Origin: Xylaria sp. FL1777
Lineage: Eukaryota > Ascomycota > Sordariomycetes > Xylariales > Xylariaceae
Direction of reading: 5' to 3'
DNA length: 64,000 bases
NCBI GenBank assembly: GCA_022578965.1
Contig: MU400521.1
Span: forward strand, 124,001-188,000
This document shows, piece after piece, positions 1 through 11,032 of this stretch. The notes under the pieces were generated by a model, which saw only the letters and a list, made by a program, of their open reading frames with translations, was not told the DNA's origin and did no database searches. The translations under genes were made by a program, and so were the position numbers. Positions within the stretch are counted from its first letter, which is position 1. Each line of letters starts with the position of its first letter.

Positions 1-739
1 GAGGGTAGCTAGAACCTAATACTAATCCTAGTTACTCTAATTCCATTGACTTTTTGTTCTGTTATTTTGATGGTGATATGCTCAGTTTGGCTTTCGTTGG
101 CCCTATTCTAGGCGGAATCCCCAATGTTGAATGTAAAGAGTGTAAAAAATACAATAATCGCAAAATGATACCGAAATTTCGAGCTCAGAATGCCTTACGA
201 GACGACCTCATTGAACCACCGATTTGACAGGATGGGCTGTGCAGTACACAATTAGATGAAAACTCCAATGAAAACTCGGTTAGATGTTGTATTTAGTGCG
301 CCTAATCTAGATACACACGAAACATAACAATAAACTAATCGGCTGTAGAATATCTTTCTTCCTTTTTGTTTTTTTTTTCTATGTAACCGTCTCGCGATGT
401 CCACTTAATCTAGTCTATTTGCCCCTTTAAATCAAGGCTGTAATGGTACATAGCGTAGGAAGAGCAGTACAGAAGGCTGGAGAAGCATAATAGAGCGTCT
501 CAAAAATAAATAGGCTTGAAGTGAGAGAACTGCAGCAAAGAAGAATACGTTAGTGCCTGTCTGCTTCGCAGCTTGCTAAAAAAAATCCCTAGTAGTGAAC
601 CGTCCTGGCCACGTATTCAAGTTATCCGGATTACTAGTCTGATGGTATCATGTGATAGAAATCGCCATTTCTTTTTTCTGATCTTAGGTCTGATAGAATA
701 AGCCCGCGTACAAAAGAGTTTGGTTCGTCCAAGAGCGAT
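1..739. other. Left-edge noncoding stretch
   Basis: I see no supportable gene. The part next to position 740 is presumably the 3' UTR of the minus-strand vWA gene. The rest is AT-leaning and holds only scattered short frames and one T-run near 369-378. Confidence 0.5.
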
Positions 740-1888
740 TTAATAGGGGACGACCAGCAAGCCTTCTCGAATGCGTTGGTTATCGAGGCGTTTGTTAACC
801 GCCCCGAGAACAATCTTCAAGATGACATCGGCTGTAAGCTGGGAACGACCACTCTCGCCAGACAGCTGCTCGTGGGTAACACAATCGACAATGTCGCGGA
901 GCTCCTTGCCCCTACGGTACTTTCCTAAGCCGTCGTCGAGCTCGCGTAGGTGGCGGGCAGCCCATTCGTCCTTGCCTACTTGGAAGAATTGCACACCTAG
1001 TTGGTGGTACGGGGCGGAGAGAGCGTCAAGTCTCTCAGCTTGTTTGATCAAGTTATCCCTAAGAGTATCTTTGTCACTGGCTTCGCCATCGGTAATGACG
1101 ATCAGATTAAGGGGCTTAGGAGGCCTCTGGCCCCTGGCCTCACGCGCCTCGTAGCAGTTGACGTATGTTTCTATGATTTCTCCTAAGCGTCTCCCGGTGG
1201 GTGTGTTTAGCATAGGCTGTCTGCTGTCGAATACCGTCCTGACGTCATTCGCATCTCCGACACCGATGTAGGCATGGCTAGCTTTTCCTTCGTCCGTGAT
1301 AGCAGCCTTGCTCCAACAGGGCTCGTCTTGATGGGGGTCGTTGAACATGTGCATGTGGTAAGGGTCATTGAGAAAGTAGATATCGACACCGTCCTGGTCG
1401 TACTGCATACAGATGGGCACGATCTGCTCGATGACGTTCCTAGTTTGCTCCCATCTACTCAGTTCGCCTCTCCTCAGTCTCGAGTCGCCCTGATCGTTCC
1501 ATGTCATCGAACTGGAGTCGTCAATGAGAAAGACGGTGTCGAATTCGGCTAAGAACCTGAACTTATCGAGTTCCGAGGTAGGCGTGCTCCTCGGACCTCT
1601 CAAGCGACTGTAAATACTTAGAGCACGGTTAGGAGCCTTTTGCACAGGATCATCGTTTGCGCTTTGGCTAGAACCATCGGCTGCTGTCAAGGTGTACGCG
1701 GGTGGTGGACCGAGACTTGAGGAGGCGAGACTTTCGGTAAGGGCTTCTATGTCTTTCTCTGACTTCCTACCTCTGCCACTGACTGCTCTCCTGACGGACT
1801 GAAAGCCACTGGAGAGCGAGAACGACGAGGAGCGCCTGTCATTGGCGCTGTCAAAAGGATTCAACGATCGGTCTGTTGACTTGGGCAT
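740..1888 (-). CDS. von Willebrand factor A domain protein (fungal, cytosolic type)
   Basis: An uninterrupted frame of 382 residues starting at MPKSTD. An in-frame ATG 45 codons upstream (2023) exists, but that extension looks like translated leader. Residues 1-110 are Ser/Pro-rich and look disordered, with a PPAY (PPxY-type) motif near residues 62-65. Residues 115-300 form a vWA fold: the hydrophobic strand FDTVFLID leads into the MIDAS motif D-x-S-x-S (D123, S125, S127), and a second strand LIVITDGE (about 262-269) supplies the acidic metal-site partner. The C-terminal 80 residues include DAL, VGKDEWA and LDDGLG segments typical of fungal vWA proteins. There is no signal peptide or membrane segment. 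Family members usually act as metal-dependent protein-interaction modules; the specific role here is unknown. The PPxY motif would permit binding to WW domains such as those of Rsp5/Nedd4 ligases, but that is inference. Confidence 0.85.
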   Translation of the reverse strand: MPKSTDRSLNPFDSANDRRSSSFSLSSGFQSVRRAVSGRGRKSEKDIEALTESLASSSLGPPPAYTLTAADGSSQSANDDPVQKAPNRALSIYSRLRGPRSTPTSELDKFRFLAEFDTVFLIDDSSSMTWNDQGDSRLRRGELSRWEQTRNVIEQIVPICMQYDQDGVDIYFLNDPYHMHMFNDPHQDEPCWSKAAITDEGKASHAYIGVGDANDVRTVFDSRQPMLNTPTGRRLGEIIETYVNCYEAREARGQRPPKPLNLIVITDGEASDKDTLRDNLIKQAERLDALSAPYHQLGVQFFQVGKDEWAARHLRELDDGLGKYRRGKELRDIVDCVTHEQLSGESGRSQLTADVILKIVLGAVNKRLDNQRIREGLLVVPY

Positions 1889-3546
1889 CTTGGGAGTTAA
1901 GCTGCAGACTTTGGTGTTGTCAAACGGAGTTAGAATGCGTGGACACTCTACTGGAAAGTTCTGTGTGCGTGGATGGTTTTTTTTTTCAAGGAGAAGGAGT
2001 ATTATATGTATCCCCAGCTCCACAGGAGGTGCGTTATGGGAGCGATTTGGGGTTTTTAGGCAGGGAGGAAGCTAGGCAGGTAGGTATCCGAGCTGGTCCA
2101 ACGAGCGGGCGGAGGACTGTGTTTGTTTGTTGTAGTATAGGTTGGCTGGTAGGACGCTTTGTTTGTTAAACCTGACAATGCCAATGGAATACCAATAAAT
2201 GCCCGGTTCTGGAAGATGATTGCTAAGACGGCGGTAATCAAGGGGTTGTTACTGGTTAGGTCTGAGCTGATTTGGATGACAGGCAAATACGTGGTAGTTT
2301 ATGCGTCTTTACTGGCCGACTGACATGTTGACTTGTTGACTTGATGGTTGGTCCCTTGCATCAGCACAGGTGTCCTGTTTTTTGTCCCGTCCTATTGATA
2401 TGATATATACTTACCTACTTCCACACAGGTTCAACAATAGTAAGATGCTTGCACCACCACCACCACCACCACCACTCCATCAGGAGGAAGGCAGTGTATC
2501 GATCACATTTCTTAGTAGGTTGAACGTACTTCGATGCTATGTGAGCCTTTCATTATGCCTATCATCTAGTCATTGACCAACGGACGAAATCGGGGGGACC
2601 CAGCCATTGTCTTAGCTAACCTAGACGCTTTAAAACAATCACGGGAGAAAGAGAAGACCCTGGACACCACCATGTTAGATGCACGACATACTGCGTGGTG
2701 TGGCAGTGCTGCTGTTCTCAGCCCCAAGCGCCAAGGCATACATGTACTTACGCACAGCCCCAGGCCGGTGGATACCTACATAGTTACATCCCTAGGTAGC
2801 TACAGCACGCGGTAGGTACCTAGTTATAGGGCACGAAACCCACTAGCCCGATACCTACCCCACACCCAATGCCCCTTGATCCCAAGGCCGCAAACTCGGT
2901 GCCTTCAGCCCCCAAACTCCGCCCAGTTTTCGGACGAAACTAAAACACGGGTCGGCAAAGGGACATGGGACATGACACCTTCCTAGCCGCCTATAGCCAC
3001 GAGGCACTGATCACCGCGGGACAACCCTTGCCGCCATCCCCTTGGTAATCCCCATCGCGAGGCTGTTAGGAAGGCTCTTCTTATCTCTGGAAGAAATTCC
3101 ATGAGTCGTACCATTGGTAATCCTTAGTAGAAGAATACTGCCTCGCTGAGCCGAGCTTATAGAAACTTCTGTTGTGTTAATCTCCCATCACGCGAGAGGC
3201 AGAAGGGCCGAAAGGGGCGAAAAAGAGAAAATAAAAAGAAAAAAGGCAAAGGGGCAAAGGGGCGAAAGGTCGAGACATAGTAGTGCCAAGACCTCGCCTC
3301 AACAACACGTGGGAATTCGGCTGCATCTAGAACATTAGAACATCACATAGAACGCGTTTCCATGGCTTCTTGTATACTTAGCTAGCTATAATATACCTAG
3401 GCTAGTTGAGTCCAGGAATCGGACTTGGGATTAGACCACTAAACTACATAGTAAGTCGCATCTATCCATAGGCGCAAGGAATCGCAAAGCGCAATGTGTT
3501 TCTAGAATATCGTAGTACATGGTTATCACAATTCATCCCCTAATCG
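1889..3546. other. Intergenic region with (CCA)n run and purine-rich tract
   Basis: About 1.65 kb between the vWA gene start and the YSH1 stop. It holds a CCA microsatellite (about 2452-2474), palindromic TACCTAGG-type motifs around 2755-2825, an A/G-rich tract at 3205-3270, and a truncated tRNA-like pair of boxes at 3415-3446 (listed separately). No convincing coding region. Confidence 0.5.
3415..3446 (-). other. tRNA-like relic: A-box and B-box with no room for an anticodon arm
   Basis: On the minus strand TAGTTTAGTGG (3446-3436) fits the tRNA A-box consensus perfectly, and AGTCCGATTCC (3425-3415) is one base off the B-box core. Only about 10 bases separate them, too few for an anticodon arm, and no paired acceptor stem is evident. 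It may be a deleted tRNA copy or a chance pol III box pair. Confidence 0.25.
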
Positions 3547-6500
3547 TTATGCCCAAAGAGGAGCGGTGACCTCAACTGCTCGTTCTACAACCGCCTTGAC
3601 TCTATCCGCTAGGACCTTCTGAGTGCATTCGACTTCGAGGTCTTCCAACCAGACTGTAGCTATCATCTTATCCAGCGTGATAGTAATGCCTGGCACTGGA
3701 ATACCAATTTTATGTAACCGTTCTAGCTCCGTCTTTTGTCGCAGCTCAAGGAGCCGCTCTTCCTCTTCTTCGTCGTCGGAGAGCTCCATGGATGCGTCCG
3801 AGTCTGCACCATCGCCTCCACTGGGTTTTCCGGGCTTCTTGTCTCGTGTCAGAGGCGGCAGTTTGGGGGTCGCTATTGGTGTGATGGCGTCTGCGCCAAA
3901 CTGTGCCTCTAGGAAGAGAAATAGGCGCTCTAGTCTTTCCTGAGGCGTCAAATGCGCGTGGGGATTGCGCAGCGGGAGCTCATGATCGTGGGAATGAGAA
4001 TGAGAATGCTTGCTTGCAGATCCTATTTATGTCAATTAGTAACAGGGTATTATAAATATCCATAAACGACCTACTCTTGACGGCAGCAGGACTGCTCTCG
4101 GTCGACAATAAAACTGCCATGACAGCGTCGGCTATGCCGTCATTCAGCATATTCCCCTCCCATTCTAGTTCTACTTCCCCGTTGCTACGATACCGAACTG
4201 TTACACAGCCCATGACTAAATAAGCAGCCACAACATGGGCTACTTCTTCGTCTACATCGGTCATCTCATCCTTACCGTTCGTTGTCTCGCCACTGTCGCT
4301 TGTCTTTTTTAACTTAGTCTCAGGGAGTTCCTCGATGGTGCCAAAGGTGCTCTCTAACGCCCATTTGATAAGGTCGATACCCGCGGCACTAAGTGTTAAT
4401 CTCTGTCGACAGGCAATTGTAGATGTTGTCAGGCCAGCATACTCCCGTAAGTCCTCCGGGTCCATCAAGGACATTTTGAAATCAGTTTGAACGATGACAC
4501 CTGTTACCAATTCTGCTTCGGAGCCTTCGGGAGAGGCCAGTTGTCCAGGGGGAGGAATGGACGCAAGCTTGCCAACGACTTTGGCGACCTTGTCTGTTTT
4601 GAACGGAATCCGGAGCTCTTCACAGTTTCGAGGACTATATACCTTGGTTTTGTCCTTCTCAGTCTTGTTGGCATTCAGTGAGAGTAGTTTAGATTTAAGC
4701 CGCATCATGTTATGCTGCTCTCCGTGAACCAAGATCTCAAGTTCAGTTAGCTTTAGCATTCGTGTCGCGCGTGAATAAGACTTACAACAACGGGGGCGGC
4801 AATCTCTTCAATGAACTCTCTATTTTCCTGACCGTCAACATGGGCGGCGAATGAGTACTCTGCAACACTACACCTCCGAGGTATCATGATTTTTTCGCTG
4901 TCCGCACCCGGTGCTCTCCTTATGGCGTTAGTATTGCGAGACATGACGGCTTGGATCTGATCCGGCTCCTGGACAATGTGCTTTGCCATGGTGCCTTCAA
5001 CGCTGTAGCCCGTGATGATGACACCGTTCTTATCGCTTGGCGCCCACCTCTCCAAGAGCTCCCGACTGACGCCATTCTGCAGCATACCTGGGCTGGCTAG
5101 CATGACGCAACCGCCAACATCATCAAACCTGTCTAGACTCTTAAGAGATCGGACATAATTAAAGTCCCAGGGACCCCCTTTCCCACCACCCTCTCCAGCC
5201 GCCTCCGCCTCTGCCATGCGTTCTCGGAATAAGCGTTTGATGTTATCATTCATGGCACCAACATACGTCTGGTATACCACCATACACTTTCGGGCGAGAT
5301 TGCTGGCATAATAGATGGGGAACCTCTGGAACTCTACATGTTTTCCCCAATATTCGTCAAGAATTAACATCAATTCTTGTGCACGGCCGAGCGCGAACAC
5401 GGGCATAAGAACGCGACCTCCTCGGTTGAGAATGTTCGTGACGGATTTCATGAGCGCTTGCTCTCTCTCGAGGCGAGGGACGTGGGTCGACACACCATAT
5501 GTCGACTCGGTGATGAGCACGTCAACCTTGACCCCTCGAGGCACCTCGGCGGAGATTAGATGTCGATCTTGCTCTCTGGAGTAGTCTCCTGTGAACAAGA
5601 TATTGAGACCGGCAATCTCAATCAAAAACATCGCAGCACCTAACACATGGCCAGCAGGGTAGGGGGTTATACGGATGGATGAAATTGTATGAGTAGTGTG
5701 GTAATCAATAGCCTCAATCTGGGGAAAACTGTTGACGTGGTCTTGCTCGGTGTAAACAGGCTGTGAGGTGGAATGCGACGACGTGTTGCCAACCCTTACG
5801 CTGTCTTGAATCAGCCATTTGTAGATGGCCTTGGTGGGATGGGTCATAAAGACTCTACCCCTAAAGTTGGTTTTGGTCAAAACATAGGGAAGAGACGCAG
5901 CATGGTCAATGTGGAAACTTGTAGCCTCGTTAGCATGGACTTCATCGACTCTTCCCACGGTACAAGGGTGAGGGATCAGAACATTGTCTTCACGGTCATG
6001 AGGCTACTATCGGTTGGGAGATGAACAATATGTTTGTATTGATAGCTGGATACGGGATACAGGATACAGGATACGGGATACGCGAAGGATATGCCTAGAT
6101 AGCCATGCAAAAGACTTGCTCGCAAGCACATAGTTCCCTTTCAGGTGCAGATGGACTGGATGTTGTCCCTTGATTGCAACCGATAGCGCCCAGGACTCTT
6201 TACGACTACAGAGAGGAAATACGCTTGGGATACTTACTGACTAATAAGAAGCACGTCTACAGTGCTGAGATCGAAATCGTCAAAGAAGGGGAGCGAGGCG
6301 AGGCCGTCATACGCCGGATGCTGGCCAGCATCCAACTTCAACGTAGGCATTAGCTCCGTGACTCAGGCCAACTCAGCCACCAGACAGCGAGAACATACCA
6401 TGACGGTTTTGCCCTTGTATTGGATGATGTGACAGGATCGTCCGACCTCGTTTCCACCGCCCAGGCATAGGAACGTCAGCTCGTCAGACGGGTCGACGGG

Positions 6501-6551
6501 TTCTTCTGAAGCAGACGCGGCCATGGCCGACGCTTTGCGCTTGGACGCCAT
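3547..6551 (-). CDS. YSH1: Cleavage/polyadenylation endoribonuclease Ysh1 (CPSF73 homologue)
   Basis: The pre-mRNA 3'-end endonuclease of the cleavage and polyadenylation factor, a metallo-beta-lactamase/beta-CASP nuclease acting in the nucleus. Five exons join in frame to 839 residues: 6551-6399, 6335-6238, 5917-4786, 4735-4075 and 4022-3547, all introns GT-AG. Exon 1 carries [13 protein letters not shown] and exon 2 the [11 protein letters not shown] segment. The exon 2/3 junction rebuilds the zinc motif HFHIDH (residues 84-89). Exon 3 holds [12 protein letters not shown], the beta-CASP motif [14 protein letters not shown] and the late histidine motif [15 protein letters not shown]. Exon 4 starts [11 protein letters not shown]. 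The C-terminal domain has an acidic run ([12 protein letters not shown]) and a His/Ser repeat encoded at the exon 4/5 junction. Length is near that of other fungal Ysh1 proteins. Intron 2 (320 bp) carries five tandem heptamers. Confidence 0.96.
6048..6082. repeat. Five tandem heptamers (GGATACR) inside YSH1 intron 2
   Basis: GGATACG, GGATACA, GGATACA, GGATACG and GGATACG lie head to tail inside the 320-bp intron (5918-6237). On the transcribed strand they read YGTATCC. Confidence 0.9.
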
Positions 6552-7858
6552 CGTGTTCCCTCCTCCTTGCTAGCCCATCCACCGATGATTGGGAATTGGC
6601 GATCAGTAGAAGGAGGTCTCGATACACGAAGAACGGGGGTGGTCGTGTTGCGACGGTCGTCTTCGGGTCGTAAACTTTGACGAAGATGGCTGTTTGAGTC
6701 AGCGCATTTTGCGTGATTCTTAGAAGGATTTCCTGATGCTGGACAACAAAGCTGAGAAGTTGACTAGAATGATTGGTATACCGACTAGGTAGAAGCGATA
6801 AGGCTGACTGACACGCCTGTAAGAATTCCCGAGCGTCGACCTACCTGCCTAGGTAGGTACCTCGGTACCTAGACGCGTATGGGAGTCCATTCAAATAATT
6901 CAAGTGTTTACTTTACTACATACGCCTACTTAGGCACATAATACAAAATACCTACATATACCGACTCACGTGGTATCCTAGGTACCTCTCATGGCTGTAG
7001 GGACATTGAACTGCATCCATGCGAGCAGTAAACTGGGGATTGAACATTAAAGTGGATACTAGCAGTACATTGTGGATTCCTTATGTAATTCATTGCCGGA
7101 GGTGGGTATCTCTGGACAGTGGTCAGTGGCCACTATTTACCTCCTTTACTTAGCACCTAACCACCTAACTTTTGGTACCCATGTGTACCTAATTCTGCGT
7201 ACCTAAATAAGTACCTAGGTTATAGGTGCAGGTGCAGCAGAAGTTGGGGTCACGTCGCAAGAGGCTCCAAGGCGCGATAGGGCCCGTGCACTTACTACAC
7301 CAAAGATTTCCAATCGGGGGAGCTGTTCTGGTGCTGCACTCGTTCACTTGGCGGCAGAGACACAACCAAAGTGCTCCTCACACACACACATCCAACATCA
7401 CCACCACCACACGCCATCGTAACCCGTTGCGCGCGACCCCGCGCCAACTGCTCTCCGCGTCGCCCACTACGATACCGTCTGGATTCCGACACGCAGACAA
7501 CGAGCCGTTGCATGATCCGATCGACGAGACCCGTACGCTGCTGCGGCACTCCTCGTTGCTGTCGGATGGGTGTTGGGCGGTCCAGCGTGACAGGCCGTGA
7601 GCCTGTGTCTGCCCAGCTGTGGTGACTGCTGCGACGCTCTCCGACGCTCTCCCTCTCTCTCATCCACGGCTCTGACTTCATCTCCGTCATCGTCATCATC
7701 GTCGTCGTCGCCGTGTGCCTGGGTTCCTGCGCTTGTCCCTATCCCTAGCCAAGCCACGCCACACGCCAGCCCATATCATCCATCCACCGCAACATCGTAA
7801 CCTCGTGTAACGCGACGCCGCCGATTGATCCCATCCTCCCGCCATCGCCCAGGTCGAC
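6552..7858. promoter_or_regulatory. Divergent intergenic region between YSH1 and TAF4
   Basis: About 1.3 kb separating two oppositely transcribed starts, so it must hold both promoters. The central part (6835-7225) is dense in TACCTAGGTA-type palindromes. The 450 bases before the TAF4 ATG are C/T-rich with CA and CAC runs, typical of a fungal transcribed leader. Short open frames here overlap each other on both strands and are not convincing. Confidence 0.5.
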
Positions 7859-9968
7859 ATGTCGCATCCCCAGCCGAGCCTGGCTCAGAGGCAGTTTTCG
7901 CCGCCTCAAGCGTCTGCCCCGTCTCCGAGTAACGCCACAGTGACCGGCAGCTTCTCATTACCTCCGTCCAAGCGACCAAAGGTGTCTCCCGTACCTCCGC
8001 ATTCGCAGCCGAATTCGCCATATGGCAACACAACACCCTATGCTGCAAGTCCAACGTCCAGGGCTGCGACACCGACAGCAACTGGCCTGCCGTCCCCTGC
8101 GCTCCCTGTTAACATGGCAGCTAATGGTACTGCTACCACTCAACCCCCCCAGGGCCAATACAATACATCGCACCAACCAAACGGTCGCTTTGCGTCGATG
8201 ACACCAGTACAGCAGCCTTCGCTGCCCCAAAGTCCCATACCTACGTCTTCACAACCGACCGCTCAGCCGCTGCACCAAGCTTTTCCGCCTCCGCAGTCTT
8301 CTCAGTCGCCACACCTAAATCCGACTCCCACTATTAACCATGTCCAATCACAATATTCCCATGCTCAGCTTGCGCCAATGAACCCTTCGACTAATATGCC
8401 GGCAGCCGGCAATATGGGTCCCCCAACGCTCCATCCCTCCTCCTCATTTCAGGCTGTGAACGATGTGGCTAGACAACCATCGCGGCCCGCCGCTTCGAAG
8501 ACTACGGCGTATGAGATGAATGATATGCTGATGGGCACTGGTATCGATCTAGAAGAAGAGGCAGAGTATATGAACAATCTAGAATCGAGAACAGGATATC
8601 CACACCTGCCTGCCGGAGGAAGTGATAGCTTCTACGGAGCCGGCCCAGCTAATCAGCCGCCTGAGCCCACTGATGCAAAGTCGCAAGAAGAGTACGCAGC
8701 TCTCCAGGCTGACCGTACCTGGAACGAGGCAGCCCACAGGTTGGCTGTAACGCGAAGTCAGGAAATTCGCCAGCATTTATTGGAACCGGGAGTCCTTCAT
8801 AAACGGATGCACGATACAGCCCAAAAATTCGGTCTTGGTCTTAACGTAGACATTAAGCCAGATGGAAAGGGTCAGTTTATGGGGAAATTTACTCAACCTG
8901 TCGAGTTTCCTAAGCCCGAGTTGAAGATAGTGTTTCAACCGGACGCGGATGGCAAAAGCACAATGGTCAAGACGTTGGGATCATTTATTCCCAAGGAATC
9001 ATTTTTGATTGACCAGATAGCGCTGTTGTCAATAGGAACAAAGGAGCGTCTGCGAGACTTACTGAGCGACGCAAATAAAATTGCCGAAACACGTCAGAAG
9101 AGCTCACATGGTACCATACCTACTGAATGGGCTGACGCGGCGGCTCCATCACCCTCACCGAAAATGAATGGTACACTTTCTGAAGGCACGCGAATGGGGA
9201 TAGAGAGTGCAGTTAGCCCTCGCACCAATCCACTCAAGCGTATGAAAGAACTGTTATGGACACGTGAGGTCATTCTCGCTAACACGGTTTACAGGGCCAT
9301 TAGAGGAAATTAATAACAACAACGGACTCCCTACACCAGTTTCTGAGGCTCCTTCACCAAATTATCTCATTCAGAGTTTAGTTGAATTCGGAAAGAAGTC
9401 ACAGAGCGCAGAAGAAGGTCGGTTAAGGAAACGGCAGAAGAGACTCGAGAAATCAGCCGAGAAGGATAACCAGGGAGCGGATGCTGGCTCACGAAGCGGA
9501 TCCGTCGCCCCTGGTACCCCAGGTTCTATCGCACCCGATGGGGGAGATGCCAAGTCTCTGTCCAAGAAAGAAGGCAAGAAGGCGGCAGCAAAGGCGGCAG
9601 AAAGCAGCAGCGGTACAACAGTCAACGCAACACTAAGCCTGTTCACCGGAGGGAAAAAGAAAAAATATTCATGGATGAATTCCAGTGCTGGCAGTGGGGC
9701 CAGCACTCCTCGGCCTCAGGGTACTTCCGGGGTTCCTCCTGGGACCGGCGGCTCCGCTACTAAAGCTGGACGTGGCCCTCTCACCAGGGCAGGCGTTGCA
9801 CATCTAGGACAATTCCGTGAGGATTCAGAGAAGGGCAAGAACATCCAACTTCGAGATTGGATCGTCGTTCTCGAAGACCGAGGGTTTGACCCGCGAAGCT
9901 TACAGGTAGCCTACGACAAAGTTGATAAATCAGACGCCGGCGATAAAATAGCCACGGAAATGTCATAA
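7859..9968 (+). CDS. TAF4: Transcription initiation factor TFIID subunit 4 (TAF4)
   Basis: TAF4 is a histone-fold subunit of TFIID (with TAF12) in RNA polymerase II preinitiation. Two exons, 7859-9239 and 9295-9968, give 684 residues. The first 200 residues are Ser/Pro/Gln-rich and disordered, with an NLS-like PSKRPKVSP. The conserved region starts at TAYEMNDMLMGTGIDLEEEAEYM and continues through RSQEIRQHLLEPGVLHKRMH and the hydrophobic IDQIALLSIGTKERLRDLL. After the intron come the coiled segment QSLVEFGKKSQSAEEGRLRKR and the family's C-terminal signature (LRDWIVVLEDRGFDPRSLQ). I chose donor GTATGA at 9240 with branch site GCTAAC and acceptor TACAG (55-bp intron), joining NPLKR to PLEEINNNNG. 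A donor GTGAGG at 9264 is in the same phase but would leave a 31-bp intron. Confidence 0.88.
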
Positions 9969-11032
9969 CAACAGAGATTTAGTTCTCAGTCGAGGGACCC
10001 TAGATAGGAAGGGATTATAGTCACCTCGACAACTATTTCTACAGCTAGCCCCGACCGCGGAACAACAATCAGCTCTTCAAACTGAGCACACGACCTACGT
10101 ATCTTGCTAAACTGTATTGAATAACTGTTTCTTCCAATTCAGCCAGGCGTTGACACAAGGGGGCATAGGGAGGTAGGGTTCTTTGGGCTTCTGCATATTG
10201 ATTTTTTACGCTTTGCTCACCGTTAAGGGGACCGACGAGCGGGACACTTTACCAGAGCGGCCAAAGAGAAGCCCCCGCGATGATCTACTACGAATTGGTA
10301 TTCGACTGCCGCAAGCTCACGAAGACTCGGCCGGTCATTCACTCAGCCAGAGCTCCAGCGCTGCATTTTTCTAGTTTCCGCCATAGAATTAGAAGGTGTG
10401 CGGACATATGACCAATGCTGATTTAAAATAAGCAAAACCTGGACATTGATTTTTAAGATGTGCATGCTGTGATATACCTATATGAAGTCTGCTTTTGATT
10501 TTGAAAGCCTACGCGAAGGAGTTTGATTATAGTGCGACTAGTTTTGTCGAGGACTTGTGTATAAGAGCATGAAGAGTGTCATCCTCGTAATGATAAAACT
10601 AAAGTCTGAATCACCAGTGTATATATTTATGTATGGCTAGCTAGCATATAAACCCCGAGCGGTTGCTGTCATTCGTGTCAACTCGATCAATAGGTAGCGA
10701 TGAACATCGGTCTAAAGTGGAGTTAACAGTAGCTTCGAGATTGGAGAGGTCCGACTTGCCCCGATCCGATCAAGCCGATGAGCATCCCACCACCGATGTT
10801 AACCCAATTCGGTCACATCTACGCCGATGGGATGGATAATGACTTATGGCGCAACCAAGAATCGCAGAGCATACTGTAGATAGATAACCCTCATTTTTTT
10901 TTACTTCCAATAATTCGAATTAGGTGATTCCTAACTCAATCTCACCTTATGAGATATCTCTCACTCATCCCACCATACCACTAATTCGACGAGGATAACT
11001 AATCGATAATAATCGATATAATAATACTCAGG
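9969..11032. other. Intergenic region between TAF4 and the nitrilase gene
   Basis: About 1.06 kb of mostly AT-leaning DNA: the TAF4 3' UTR, then the nitrilase promoter. No supportable gene. The last 150 bases have ATAATCGATA-like AT-rich elements and a short leader directly before the 12-nt first exon. Confidence 0.45.

Noticed and set aside
2370..2576. 68-codon frame with a run of Pro
   Set aside because: The Pro run is only the (CCA)n microsatellite; no conserved sequence around it.
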